A program made the translations under genes and the position numbers. Below are positions 55,346 through 64,000 of a stretch of DNA of 64,000 bases, one piece after another. The stretch spans positions 12,712 through 76,711 of the forward strand of contig NZ_WJFC01000044.1 of assembly GCF_009725235.1 (NCBI RefSeq), in the 5' to 3' direction. Every line of letters begins with the position of its first letter. Within the stretch, counting starts at the first letter, position 1. Under the pieces are notes generated by a model that made no database searches, was not told where the DNA came from, and saw only the letters and a program-made list of their open reading frames with translations. This stretch comes from Scytonema sp. UIC 10036. GTDB lineage: Bacteria; Cyanobacteriota; Cyanobacteriia; Cyanobacteriales; Nostocaceae.

Positions 55346-55364
55346 CATCTTTTTTTAAGACTGG

Positions 55365-55500
55365 ATTAGGGGTAGGGGTTAGAGGCACAAGGGGGACAGT
55401 ATATTCTTCTCCCTAGTCTACCTCTTACTACTTCCTCTCCCTAGTCACCCCCTACCCCCTACCCCCTAATCCTACCCCTAATCCCTACCCCCTACCCCCA
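55365..55500. repeat. GGGGTAG and CCCCTAC heptamer arrays, inverted
   Basis: GGGGTAGGGGTTAGAGG on one side, CCCCTACCCCCTACCCCCTA on the other. Marks the edge of the frameshifted block and precedes the intact MFS gene. Confidence 0.8.
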
Positions 55501-55587
55501 ATCTCTTTTGTTAAAAATGCAGCTAAAATAACGAAAAAATTAACAATTTCTTTTGAAACTATCAACCAATCATCTGTGGAGATAGGT

Positions 55588-57057
55588 ATGGAATCGATTC
55601 CATTAGAGACAGCTGCTTCTTTAGCTCCAAAAATTCCTCAAATTGCGATTTCAGAACTAGCAGCAACCCCAGCACCTAGTCCGACAGCCATAAAAAAAGA
55701 TGCTATTCGCACCAGCCTAAAAGCTTCTACTATGGATGCTGTGTTTGCCGCAGTGTTCTCCATAACCACCACAGGTATTTTGTTAAGTAACTTTTTGGTG
55801 GAATTAGGTGCAAGCCCAATTATTTTTGGCATGATATGTTCCATTCCAATGGTGGTGAATCTCATCCAACCTGTAGGTGCTTACCTTTCAGAACGAACAA
55901 CCAGCCGCTTTCGATATTCCTTATTGACTCATGGTATTGCTCGCGTCCTTTGGATGTTTCTCATCGTTGGCATTATTGCTTATACCTTAGGATGGATGAA
56001 TTCTTACCAGTTGGTTGTTGTAACGATGGTTATCGTCTTATTGAGCAATCTTTTGGGAGGACTCGGAAGTGCATCTTGGTTGAGTTGGGTAGCAATGATT
56101 GTTCCCCGACAATTGCGGGGAAGATATTTTGGTTTGCGAACCAGCGCCGCCAGTCTGACGAATTTGATTTGTGTTCCTTTGGCAGGTTTAGTGGTGTCAA
56201 AATGGCCGGGAGGAACGCTGCAAGGTTATGGAATACTCGTCTTTCTTGGAATTTTTGCCGGAGTTGTCAGTATTGGGTGTCAGCATTTTCAAGTGGATAT
56301 GAATCCAGTCATGCAAAATGCAGCTGCTGTCACACCAACTGATTCAAAAAATGTTATTGAACCTCAGTTAGAAAGTGTTGAAAGCTCTCCTCATAAGAAC
56401 GTGGTACAAGGCATTGTTAATAATAAAAATTTTTTAATGTTTCTTTTCTATTTCAGTTCCTGGATGTTAGCTTTTAACCTGAGTGCTCCCTATTTCAATC
56501 TCTACATGTTGAGCACTTTAAAATTAGATGTTAGCTTAGTAACGCTTTACAGCAGCATTCAGGCTGGAGCCAATTTGCTGATGCTAATTTTATGGGGAAA
56601 GCTATCCGATAAAATTGGGAATCGTATCATATTAATATCGGTCGGAATTTTAGTTGCGATCGCTCCATTGCTATGGCTGGGAGTGGAAGTGAGTTTTTTC
56701 GACATCTGGGTGTGGTTACCACTCATCCATATCTTGCTTGGTGGGACTTCAGCCGCTGTTGACTTGTGTAACAATAATATGCAGCTAAGTGTTGCACCAG
56801 TCAAACAACAATCTGTCTACTTTGCGATCGCAGCTGCTATTGGGGGTGCTAGTGGTGCGTTGGGTACCACTATAGGTGGCTTTATTGCACAAAGTACATT
56901 CTTCGGCGGTATTCCAGGCTTATTTGTCGTTTCTGCCTTATTCAGACTTGTAGCACTTGTCCCGCTACTTTTTGTGCAGGAACAAAGAGGGCTATCTTTA
57001 ACTCAGATAATACAAACGTTGTGGATATTCCGCAAAAAAGCAGTTCAGACTCAGTAA
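55588..57057 (+). CDS. MFS transporter
   Basis: A 489-residue 12-helix major facilitator from ATG 55588, which has GGAG six bases upstream (GTG 55576 is an alternative). The first ~40 residues are an Ala/Pro-rich cytosolic tail. Helix pairs and the loop motif are visible: YLSERTTSRFRY, VPRQLRGRYFGLRTSAASLT (an MFS_1-type segment with an R-x-x-x-F-G motif), SAPYFNLYMLSTLKLDVSLV, WGKLSDKIGNRIILISVGIL and NMQLSVAPVKQQSVYFAI. The substrate cannot be inferred. It is intact, in contrast to everything in the preceding 8 kb. Confidence 0.88.
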   Translation: MESIPLETAASLAPKIPQIAISELAATPAPSPTAIKKDAIRTSLKASTMDAVFAAVFSITTTGILLSNFLVELGASPIIFGMICSIPMVVNLIQPVGAYLSERTTSRFRYSLLTHGIARVLWMFLIVGIIAYTLGWMNSYQLVVVTMVIVLLSNLLGGLGSASWLSWVAMIVPRQLRGRYFGLRTSAASLTNLICVPLAGLVVSKWPGGTLQGYGILVFLGIFAGVVSIGCQHFQVDMNPVMQNAAAVTPTDSKNVIEPQLESVESSPHKNVVQGIVNNKNFLMFLFYFSSWMLAFNLSAPYFNLYMLSTLKLDVSLVTLYSSIQAGANLLMLILWGKLSDKIGNRIILISVGILVAIAPLLWLGVEVSFFDIWVWLPLIHILLGGTSAAVDLCNNNMQLSVAPVKQQSVYFAIAAAIGGASGALGTTIGGFIAQSTFFGGIPGLFVVSALFRLVALVPLLFVQEQRGLSLTQIIQTLWIFRKKAVQTQ

Positions 57058-57059
57058 AT

Positions 57060-57196
57060 GAGGGTTGGTGGTGAGTAGTTAGTGGTTAGTTGTTGGTTGT
57101 TAGTTGTTGGTTGTTGGTTGTTGGTTGTTAGTTGTTATTAACCACTAACCACTAACTACCAACCACTAACCACTAACCATTAACAACTAACAAAAA
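57060..57196. repeat. GTTAGTT/TTGGTTG heptamer array with inverted half
   Basis: TTAGTTGTTGGTTGTTAGTT units then AACCACTAACCACTAACTAC units up to the CHAT gene start. Complementary halves. Confidence 0.85.
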
Positions 57197-57212
57197 ATAT
57201 TAGGTGCAGGCA

Positions 57213-60200
57213 ATGCGGAAGTTACTTGTCCTAAAACTAGATGGGGATCTAGAAAAAGTTGTGCGGGTAACGCTCGCGATAGAGGAAGAAAATAATCGCT
57301 TGGGAATGGAAGTGACTGGCTATTTGCCTGCAAACCCAAACCTAGCGATCGCGATCGACAATTGGAGAGTAAACTACTTAAGTGTAGGTCAGTCTTCCCG
57401 AGTTCAAGCGGTGGGAAGAGCAAGGCAGTGGCGTTACGATTGCAACAAATCGGCTCAGGAGTTGCAGCAATCTTTGAACCAATGGCTACTGTCTGAATCT
57501 TTTCGTGCCATACGGGATAAGTGCTTGCAACACCTCATGCCTCCTAATGAAGTGCGCGTCCTCATACGAACTTCAAGTCAGTCATTATTGAAATTACCTT
57601 GGCATCTGTGGGATTTAATAGACGGTAACTCTTTTGCCGAAGTTGCTCTTGGCACACCAGATGCAGAATTTCGCCGCTCAGTAAAAACACCTACATTACC
57701 AGATAAAGTTAAAATCCTCGCTATTCTAGGAAACAGTGCAGGTATTGATATTCAACAAGATCGATACGTTCTGGAAAATTTACGTAATGCTGAAACAACC
57801 TTTCTTGTAGAACCAAAACGCCAAGAAATTAACGATTATCTGTGGGAAAAATCTTGGGATATTCTATTTTTTGCCGGTCATGGAGGAGTTGAGGGAGAAA
57901 GCGGTTGCATTTGTATTAATCAAACCGAAAGTTTAACTATTGATGAACTCAAATACGCTTTAAGAAATGCTGTTGATAATGGCTTGCAACTAGCCATTTT
58001 TAACTCCTGCGAAGGTATGGAACTCGCATTTGAACTACAACAATTGCACATTCCACAAATTATTGTGATGCGGGAACCAGTACCAGATGTTGTTGCTCAA
58101 GCATTTGTGACGTATTTTCTTCCGGCATTTGCCAGTGGTAAATCTTTATACTTGGCTCAAAGGGAAGCACGATTAAGACTCCACGGATTGGAGTATCAAT
58201 TTCCTTGTGCAAGTTGGCTACCAGTCATTTTTCAAAATCCTGCCACTGTACCTCCCCGTTGGCAAGATTTAGGGCGGCGTCCCACCGATAAATGCCCCTA
58301 TCGTGGTTTGTTTGCTTTTCGAGAAGAGGATGCACCATTTTTCTTTGGTAGAGAAAGTTTCTCCCGCATTTTGGTAGAAGCAGTATACTCGAAACCCCTA
58401 GTAGCCGTCATAGGACCTTCAGGAAGTGGAAAGTCTTCTGTTGTGTTTGCCGGTCTTATTCCTTATTTGCGGCAAGAAGGTTATTGGCGGATTATTTCCT
58501 TTAGACCGGGATCGAAACCATTTCACGCTTTAGCAGCTGCTCTTATTTCTCAACAAGAACTGCAAATAAAATCCGACCAACTAGAGGAAATCACGCAATT
58601 AGCTGACTACTTGCACCACGAAGAAAATTCTTTACATTTGGTTCTACAAAGCATACTCAAGAAAAATCCTGGAACACGTTTATTGCTGGTTGCTGACCAA
58701 TTTGAGGAATTGTATACTTTGTGTCAGGATATACCAAAGCGCCAGGTTTTTTTAGATAGATTAATAGAAGCAACGAATCTAACCAATTTTACTGTAATTC
58801 TCACACTGCGGGCTGACTTTTTAGCACAATCTCTTTCGTATCGCCCTTTTGCTGATGCGTTGCAGTATCGCGATTTAAAACTGGGTCCCATGAATCGTGA
58901 AGAACTGCAAGCAACCGTAGAAAAACCTGCAGGGCTTTTTGGTGTGACACTCGAGTCTGGGTTAACCGAACGTATTATAGAAGCAGTGAGTGTTTCTGCA
59001 GGAGATTTACCTTTATTAGAGTTTGCCTTGCAAGAACTTTGGGCAAAACAAAGTAATGCGCAGCTTCTTCACACTACTTATAATGATATAGGTGGTGTAA
59101 AGACAGCTGTCGCTAGTTATGCCGAACAAGTTTATGCTAGATTGAATGAATCGGAGAAAGAACAAGCAAGACGGGTTTTTCTTCAGTTGGTGCGTCTGGG
59201 GGAAGGTACGGAGGAAACCAGGCGTTTGGCTACTCGTGGGGAGGTGGGAAACGGGAATTGGAATTTGGTGATTCGTCTTGCCTCAGATCGTTTGGTTGTT
59301 ACAGGTCGTGATGAGGCTACAGGTAAAGAAACTGTAGAAATTGTTCATGAAGCTTTAATCCGAGAATGGGAACGCTTGCGTCAGTGGATTGAGTTAGATC
59401 GCGATTTCCGGACATGGCTGCAGGGATTGCGATCGGCTATGCACCAGTGGTACATCAATGGGAAAGATGATGATTCGTTGTTGCGGGGAAAGCCGTTGGC
59501 TGATGCGGAAGAATGGTTGCAAAAGCGTGCAAACGAGTTGATTTCGGAAAGGGCATTTATAGAAGCGAGTTTGGGATTGCGGCATAGAGAACGCAAACAA
59601 CGCGATCGCTTGCGTAGGGGTATCATATTAGGCTTGGCTGGCAGTTTGGTTGTTGCTTTAATGTTTGCTGGTGCAGCAGGAGTGGCGTGGTGGCGAACAA
59701 ATATCAGTGAAACAAATGCCAAAATTAAAGCCACTAGTGCTAGTGCTAGAGCTATTTTTGCTTCTAATCTACAATTAGAGGGATTGACTTCTAGTTTAGA
59801 AGCTGGTAAGCAACTGCGACTTTTGGAAAAATCTGGCAATGCAGAACCGGATACCAAGATAGAGGTGGTGACGGCATTGCAACAAATTTTATACGGTACT
59901 AGAGAACTCAACCACCTGACCAAACATAGCGCTGCTGTTTGGGGTGTAAGTTTCAGCCCGGATGGTCAAATACTGGCTTCTGCAAGTGCTGACAAAACCG
60001 TCAATCTTTGGCGGCGTGATGGCAACGTGATGGCAACTCTCGACCAACATAGCGAAGATGTTTATAGTGTGAGTTTTAGCCCGGATGGTCAAACAATTGC
60101 TTCTGCAAGTTTAGATAAAACTGTCAAACTTTGGAAAGTCAGTGATGGCAGTTTAATAACGACTTTGAGCGGACATACGAATGGTGTCAGAAGTGTGAGT

Positions 60201-61784
60201 TTTAGCCCGGATGGGCAAACAATTGCTTCTGCAAGCTTTGACAAAACTATCAGAATTTGGAAAAAATCCAGCGAAGGGAAGTTTGAAACTCGCCCTTACA
60301 AAACTCTAATCGGTCATCAAGACGCAGTTGTCAGTGTTAGCTTTAGCCCGGATGGTCAAATCATTGCTTCTGCCAGTAAGGATAAAACTATCAAACTTTG
60401 GAAAGCGATCGATGGTAGTTTAGTCACCAGTTTAAGTGGGCATAATGCTGAAGTTCGTTCTGTTGCTTTTAGCCCAGATGGAAGGAATATTGCTTCTGTT
60501 GGAGATGATAAAACTTTAAAACTTTGGAATTTGGATGGCACTCTATCAAATACTATCTTTACAGGATGCATAGAGAAAGTTACTGGTGTTAGCTTCAGCC
60601 CAGACAGTCAAATCATTGCTTCTACTTGTTGGGATGGCAATGTTAAACTTTGGAGACGAGATGGTAGCTCGATAACGACTTTGAATGGTCATACTGCGGG
60701 AGTGACTGATATCAGTTTCCATCCCAACGGGTTAATTGCAACTGCTAGTGCTGATGGTGTAGTTCAACTTTGGAGTACCCGTGGCAACTTTATTAACACC
60801 CTCAAGGATCACATCCAACCCGTGCGAGCCATTGCCTTCAGCCCGGATGGACAAACTATCGCTTCTGCTAGTAACGACAAAACTATCAAACTTTGGAGAG
60901 TCAGCGATAACTACTTAGCGCATACTTTGACAGGGCATCAGGATGAAGTTCGGGGTGTTACCTTCAGCCCCGATGGAGAAATTATCGCTTCTACCAGTGC
61001 TGACAAAACTATCAAACTTTGGAGAAAGAAAGATGGTAGTTTAATTGACACTCTTACCGGACATCAGGAAGAGGTGCGGGGTATTGCCTTCAGCCCAGAC
61101 GGACGAACCATCGCTTCTGGGAGTGCTGACAAAACCGTGAAGCTATGGCGGCTAAATCGTCAAGGTAGATTTGAAACCCAGCCTTACAAAACCATGACCG
61201 GGCACACTCAAGCAGTCCGCGCAGTTGCATTTAGCCCTGATGGTCGGATAATTGCTTCTGCTAGTTGGGATGGAACCGTAAAACTCTGGCGGCGAAATGG
61301 CAGTTTAATAACCACTCTGGAAGGTCATAGCGCTAAGGTATATACTGTAACCTTTAGCCCTGATGGAGGAACCATTGCAACAGCTAGTGATGATAATACT
61401 ATCAAACTTTGGCGATCGGGTGATGGTAAGTTGATGGCGACTTTAAGGGGACACAGTGCTGCAGTTTATAGTGTCAGTTTCAGTCCTGATGGGCAAACTC
61501 TCGCTTCTGTCGGTGTTGATAAAACAGTAAAAATATGGAGGCGAGATGGTATTTTAATTACTGCTTTGACCGGGCATACAGCTTCGGTGACTGGTGTAAC
61601 TTTTAGCCCGGATGGTCAAACTATTGCTTCTGCAAGTGATGATAAAACTGTGATTTTATGGAATTTGAATCTTGATGATTTATTAAAACGCGGTTGTGAC
61701 TGGACGCGTTCTTATTTGAGCAATCCTAACAACGGTATGGTTCAAGATGATTACAGGCGGCGCATTTGCGATCGTGTTTATTAG
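57213..61784 (+). CDS. CHAT protease - STAND NTPase - 14x WD40 protein
   Basis: A 1523-residue signalling protein from ATG 57213. Residues ~1-355: CHAT (caspase-like) domain with His223 in FFAGHGG and Cys266 in FNSCEGME. Residues ~360-800: STAND (nSTAND1-like) NTPase starting CPYRGLFAFREEDAPFFFGR, Walker A GPSGSGKSS at 401-409, Walker B LLLVADQFEELY, then a winged-helix/helical part (LPLLEFALQELWAKQ, EIVHEALIREWERLRQW). One membrane helix at about 805-825 (IILGLAGSLVVALMFAGAA). Residues ~905-1490: 14 WD40 repeats, two propellers. The layout suggests ligand sensing by the propellers, NTP-driven oligomerisation and protease activation, as in bacterial cell-death or defence proteins. The partner and substrate are unknown. 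Confidence 0.94.
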   Translation: MRKLLVLKLDGDLEKVVRVTLAIEEENNRLGMEVTGYLPANPNLAIAIDNWRVNYLSVGQSSRVQAVGRARQWRYDCNKSAQELQQSLNQWLLSESFRAIRDKCLQHLMPPNEVRVLIRTSSQSLLKLPWHLWDLIDGNSFAEVALGTPDAEFRRSVKTPTLPDKVKILAILGNSAGIDIQQDRYVLENLRNAETTFLVEPKRQEINDYLWEKSWDILFFAGHGGVEGESGCICINQTESLTIDELKYALRNAVDNGLQLAIFNSCEGMELAFELQQLHIPQIIVMREPVPDVVAQAFVTYFLPAFASGKSLYLAQREARLRLHGLEYQFPCASWLPVIFQNPATVPPRWQDLGRRPTDKCPYRGLFAFREEDAPFFFGRESFSRILVEAVYSKPLVAVIGPSGSGKSSVVFAGLIPYLRQEGYWRIISFRPGSKPFHALAAALISQQELQIKSDQLEEITQLADYLHHEENSLHLVLQSILKKNPGTRLLLVADQFEELYTLCQDIPKRQVFLDRLIEATNLTNFTVILTLRADFLAQSLSYRPFADALQYRDLKLGPMNREELQATVEKPAGLFGVTLESGLTERIIEAVSVSAGDLPLLEFALQELWAKQSNAQLLHTTYNDIGGVKTAVASYAEQVYARLNESEKEQARRVFLQLVRLGEGTEETRRLATRGEVGNGNWNLVIRLASDRLVVTGRDEATGKETVEIVHEALIREWERLRQWIELDRDFRTWLQGLRSAMHQWYINGKDDDSLLRGKPLADAEEWLQKRANELISERAFIEASLGLRHRERKQRDRLRRGIILGLAGSLVVALMFAGAAGVAWWRTNISETNAKIKATSASARAIFASNLQLEGLTSSLEAGKQLRLLEKSGNAEPDTKIEVVTALQQILYGTRELNHLTKHSAAVWGVSFSPDGQILASASADKTVNLWRRDGNVMATLDQHSEDVYSVSFSPDGQTIASASLDKTVKLWKVSDGSLITTLSGHTNGVRSVSFSPDGQTIASASFDKTIRIWKKSSEGKFETRPYKTLIGHQDAVVSVSFSPDGQIIASASKDKTIKLWKAIDGSLVTSLSGHNAEVRSVAFSPDGRNIASVGDDKTLKLWNLDGTLSNTIFTGCIEKVTGVSFSPDSQIIASTCWDGNVKLWRRDGSSITTLNGHTAGVTDISFHPNGLIATASADGVVQLWSTRGNFINTLKDHIQPVRAIAFSPDGQTIASASNDKTIKLWRVSDNYLAHTLTGHQDEVRGVTFSPDGEIIASTSADKTIKLWRKKDGSLIDTLTGHQEEVRGIAFSPDGRTIASGSADKTVKLWRLNRQGRFETQPYKTMTGHTQAVRAVAFSPDGRIIASASWDGTVKLWRRNGSLITTLEGHSAKVYTVTFSPDGGTIATASDDNTIKLWRSGDGKLMATLRGHSAAVYSVSFSPDGQTLASVGVDKTVKIWRRDGILITALTGHTASVTGVTFSPDGQTIASASDDKTVILWNLNLDDLLKRGCDWTRSYLSNPNNGMVQDDYRRRICDRVY

Positions 61785-61838
61785 AGGATGTTTGAAAAGT
61801 TATGATTGATGTATTAAATATTTATTACCCCACCCTAA

Positions 61839-62111
61839 CCCTCCACGCGTGAAAGGGGAGGGAACCGGAAATTCAATTTCACTCCTTACGATTTTGAGTA
61901 TGATTTTGAAAAAGACAAGCTAGCAGAGCATGGAGTCTCGTTTAATGAATCTGTTGAATGTTTCTTTTCAAATTACCAAGTACGGCGAAATCAATCCTAC
62001 AAAGACCGCTATCAACTAATTGGGCAATCCTACAGCGGACGTAAACTCAAAATTATTTTCCAACTTAAGCCAAACAATGTAGTTCGCATTATTACCGGAT
62101 GGCAAATATGA
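61839..62111 (+). pseudogene. BrnT-like toxin frame without a visible start codon
   Basis: Open from 61839 to TGA 62109-62111 with no ATG/GTG/TTG in a sensible place. The protein-like part begins about 61872: FNFTPYDFEYDFEKDKLAEH, GVSFNESVECFFSN, SYKDRYQLIGQSYSGRKLKI and NNVVRIITGWQI. That is the BrnT ribonuclease-toxin fold (D-F-E-x-D...KHGVSF...R...IG...V.R.I.). The 5' end is abutted by a repeat fragment (ACCCTAACCCTCCACGCGTG), which may have replaced the start codon. The gene could be translated from a non-standard codon, or be dead. The antitoxin overlaps its stop by four bases. Confidence 0.6.
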
Positions 62112-62404
62112 ATAGAAATAATGAGATGAATGATTCCTTACTTTCGGAAGAAGAAATTGACCAAATAGTTGAGCAACAAGCTAATGATGAATCGGCTTGG
62201 GAATCAAGTATATTTGTTCAGAAAAATTCTACTTCTGTATTTCTTCCCAGTGAAGTTGCTACTAAAGCTGTTTTCTTTGCTAACTTACATCGAGAACCCA
62301 GTGTAGAAACTTGGCTGATTCGTGTGATTCAAGAAAGAATTCAATTAGAAGAAGCTGCTTTTTTACAAATAAAAGGTGAGTTGGTTAAAGATTCGAGCAA
62401 ATGA
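62108..62404 (+). CDS. Antitoxin-like partner of the BrnT-like gene
   Basis: A 98-residue acidic protein from ATG 62108 (ATGA overlap with the preceding stop; an in-frame ATG at 62099 is also possible). It has an acidic N-terminus (LLSEEEIDQIVEQQANDE), then a segment VFLPSEVATKAVFFANLHRE with PSVETWLIRVIQERIQLEEA, which looks like a ribbon-helix-helix or small DNA-binding region. Coupling to BrnT-like genes is typical; the family is not BrnA in the strict sense. Autoregulation is inferred. Confidence 0.65.
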   Translation: MNRNNEMNDSLLSEEEIDQIVEQQANDESAWESSIFVQKNSTSVFLPSEVATKAVFFANLHREPSVETWLIRVIQERIQLEEAAFLQIKGELVKDSSK

Positions 62405-62411
62405 TAACGTA

Positions 62412-62525
62412 TCGGACAGGGCGGGCGAGGACGCCCACCCCACAAGTAATGGTTATTCAGCTACTGTGAACATTAGCAATTAGCCATTAGCCATTAGCCA
62501 TTAGCCATTAGCAATTAGCCATTAA
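62412..62525. repeat. GGCGGGCGAGGACGCCCACC palindrome and TTAGCCA heptamers
   Basis: GGGCGGGCGAGGACGCCCAC (about 62418-62437) is a palindromic repeat also seen degenerately at 26384-26396; it is followed by five tandem CATTAGC units next to the accD stop. Confidence 0.75.
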
Positions 62526-62526
62526 G

Positions 62527-63492
62527 TTATTCAGCCACTGTGGAACTAAAAGGTCTTGTTTCCCAAACGACAACGTTGTGTGTTTGCACTGCTGTTGTCA
62601 GTGATATGGGTTGGTGTAAGGCAATCAACTGTGCTAGTGTCTTCTTTAACTGGGTACGCGGTACAATGTCGTCTACAAAACCGTGCTTCAGTAAATCTTC
62701 TGCTGTTTGAAACTCTTCTGGCAGTTTTTCCCGTAAAGTTTGCTCAATCACTCGCCGACCGGCAAAACCAATTGTTGCTTTCGGCTCTGCCAATATAATA
62801 TCTCCTAACATGGCAAAACTTGCTGTGACACCACCCGTGGTAGGGTTGGTTAACACGGGAATGTACAACAGCTTTTCATCCCGATGGCGTTGTAAGGCGG
62901 CGGATATTTTCGCCATCTGCATGAGGGAAAGCATTCCTTCTTGCATCCTCGCTCCACCAGAGGTACATATAATGACTACGGGATACCGTCTCTGTGTCGC
63001 TTGCTCGATTAAACGAGTCAGTTTTTCTCCCACAACTGACCCCATGCTTCCACCCATAAATCGGAAGTCCATGACGCCTAATGCTATGGGTAAACCGTCT
63101 ATTTGACCCAATCCTGTTTTGACAGCATCTACTAAACCGAGTTTTTCCTGTGTCTCTCGCAAGCGATCGCCGTATGCTTTGCGATCGCGAAATTGCAAAG
63201 GATCTGTAGGACGCAAGCGATCGTCTATCGATCCCCAAGTGTTTGCATCTATCAACTGACGAATTCGCTCATCACAATCTACTCTATTGTGATGTCCGCA
63301 CTCCACACAAACCATTTGGTTCGCTTTCAGATCTTTGGTATAGGTTAAGACACTACAGTTAGGGCATTTGTGCCATAAACCATCAGCAATCTCACGTTCT
63401 TGACGTTCTGGGGTAGTAGACCCTGACTTCCGTCGATTTGCAAACCAATCTAATAGAGATTTTAAACCGCGTGATTCTTCGTTGTTTGCCAT
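62527..63492 (-). CDS. accD: Acetyl-CoA carboxylase carboxyltransferase subunit beta
   Basis: Beta subunit of the carboxyltransferase that moves the carboxyl group from biotin to acetyl-CoA, making malonyl-CoA for fatty-acid synthesis. At 321 aa it has standard length. The Zn ribbon reads [14 protein letters not shown] plus MVCVECGHH, followed by the crotonase-like core: [72 protein letters not shown] and [12 protein letters not shown]. accA is elsewhere. The gene is monocistronic, with a heptamer array on its 3' side. Confidence 0.97.
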   Translation of the reverse strand: MANNEESRGLKSLLDWFANRRKSGSTTPERQEREIADGLWHKCPNCSVLTYTKDLKANQMVCVECGHHNRVDCDERIRQLIDANTWGSIDDRLRPTDPLQFRDRKAYGDRLRETQEKLGLVDAVKTGLGQIDGLPIALGVMDFRFMGGSMGSVVGEKLTRLIEQATQRRYPVVIICTSGGARMQEGMLSLMQMAKISAALQRHRDEKLLYIPVLTNPTTGGVTASFAMLGDIILAEPKATIGFAGRRVIEQTLREKLPEEFQTAEDLLKHGFVDDIVPRTQLKKTLAQLIALHQPISLTTAVQTHNVVVWETRPFSSTVAE

Positions 63493-63540
63493 TTGTATCT
63501 TATCAGAGAGTAAATATGTCGAAAATAGGTCAAGTAGCTT

Positions 63541-63612
63541 TTATTGTCCTTGGTCATTGGTCATCTGTCCTTTGTTAAAAAATATGACAAATGACAAATG
63601 ACAGATGACAAA
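63541..63612. repeat. TGGTCATT and ACAAATGA heptamer arrays, inverted
   Basis: TCATTGGTCATCTGTCC, then ACAAATGACAAATGACAGAT units, complementary, upstream of accD. Confidence 0.75.
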
Positions 63613-63701
63613 TGACTATTTTTTCAAATTTGTCTTGTAAGCAAATCAGACCTTTCGCATCCACCTTTGGTTGCCAGCTTAACGAAAATACGTAATCCAA
63701 T

Positions 63702-63917
63702 TCAAGTCTCTTGCTCGTCTTCTTGGGAACTTAATAGCAACAAGGCAGCCGACTTATCTTGTAAACTTACCTGTAAAGCTGCTGAAGTTCCAGCCCCCAA
63801 ATAAGACTTCACCCCCAAATCAATAATTTTTGTTGGTATGTTATGAGCTGCAAGCAGCTCTTGCATAAGTTCTGCTTGCCAACGGAAACTTGTTGTTAAC
63901 AGCGTAATCCAAGTCAC
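63702..63917 (-). CDS. DUF2007-like small protein
   Basis: A 71-residue protein (MTWITLLTTSFRWQAELMQE, then LLAAHNIPTKIIDLG, SAALQVSLQDKSAALLLL) of the small DUF2007/putative signal-transducing type: a ferredoxin-like fold of about 70 residues with A-E-x-x-x-x-L-x-x-x-N/G-I-x-x-x-x-x-D. Function is unknown. It is about 200 bp upstream of accD on the same strand. Confidence 0.7.
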   Translation of the reverse strand: MTWITLLTTSFRWQAELMQELLAAHNIPTKIIDLGVKSYLGAGTSAALQVSLQDKSAALLLLSSQEDEQET

Positions 63918-64000
63918 AATATCATATTATCAGAAGCTCAAAGCATGATGGGGTGACGAGATTTACAGTTGGGGAATGGGGGACTGGGGACAAGGGAGAC
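63918..64000. other. Window end, no gene supported
   Basis: Contains a GGGGAATGGGGGACTGGGGA run of the STRR type. No coding frame can be supported before the end of the sequence. Confidence 0.3.

Noticed and set aside
59381..59923. 180-codon frame antisense to the CHAT-STAND gene
   Set aside because: Shadow frame over the NTPase C-terminus and membrane helix region.

Overview
The window reads as chromosomal DNA of a filamentous, probably heterocyst-forming cyanobacterium. The signs are chlorophyll synthase (ChlG), a one-helix high-light-inducible protein, a PucC-type pigment carrier, the C-half of a split-intein DnaE, many GCGATCGC (HIP1-like) octamers, and heptamer arrays of the STRR type in nearly every intergenic gap. 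No rRNA, tRNA or CRISPR array was found.

Layout. 0.5-9.4 kb: Mini-III RNase and RlmB, a DUF1816 protein, an alpha/beta hydrolase, two tandem CAP-domain proteins, a DsbA-like oxidoreductase, a nuclease-like orphan and dnaE-C (begins with a C-intein). 9.7-17.5 kb: gatA, two RodZ/HTH-like membrane proteins, a hydrolase and a GH13 amylase with a starch-binding tail. 17.9-20.3 kb: a scarred patch with an effector-associated-domain fragment cut by a MITE, small plasmid-like genes, half an EamA transporter and an XRE regulator. 20.5-26.3 kb: lipoprotein, chlG, an inositol-phosphatase-like gene, a PucC-family carrier and an aldo/keto reductase carrying a repeat inside its coding frame. 26.3-31.2 kb: gene fragments (FGE-like, hemagglutinin-like, LysR), a VapC-type toxin-antitoxin pair and ilvD. 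31.2-41.2 kb: Fe-S/beta-lactamase-fold protein, a DUF6887/DUF6888 pair, then ctaB-ctaA divergent from ctaC-ctaD-ctaE, which together make a complete aa3-type oxidase plus its heme A pathway, with a broken ndhD between them. 42.2-47.2 kb: WD40 protein, Hli protein, an IsrB-like OMEGA nuclease with a structured upstream RNA, and alanine dehydrogenase. 47.2-55.4 kb: a block in which every recognisable gene is frameshifted. 55.6-64 kb: MFS transporter, a 1523-residue CHAT-STAND-WD40 protein, a BrnT-like/antitoxin pair and accD.

The most notable items are: (1) the IsrB-like RNA-guided nuclease (PLMP + Arg-rich bridge + RuvC, no HNH) with an upstream folded RNA candidate, whose reading frame ends on the start codon of ald; (2) the roughly 8-kb block 47.2-55.4 kb, holding CheR, CheB, a hybrid kinase, a ScyD/ScyE-like PEP-CTERM protein, a retropepsin-like protein, YefM/YoeB and a sugar-binding protein, where protein similarity is well kept but frames break every few dozen codons, which points either to very recent mass inactivation or to indel errors in the assembly; (3) mobile palindromic repeats that enter coding frames (aldo/keto reductase, VapC C-terminus, possibly the BrnT-like start); (4) a 195-bp MITE joining two truncated genes.

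All functional calls come from reading translated motifs by eye; no database search was possible.
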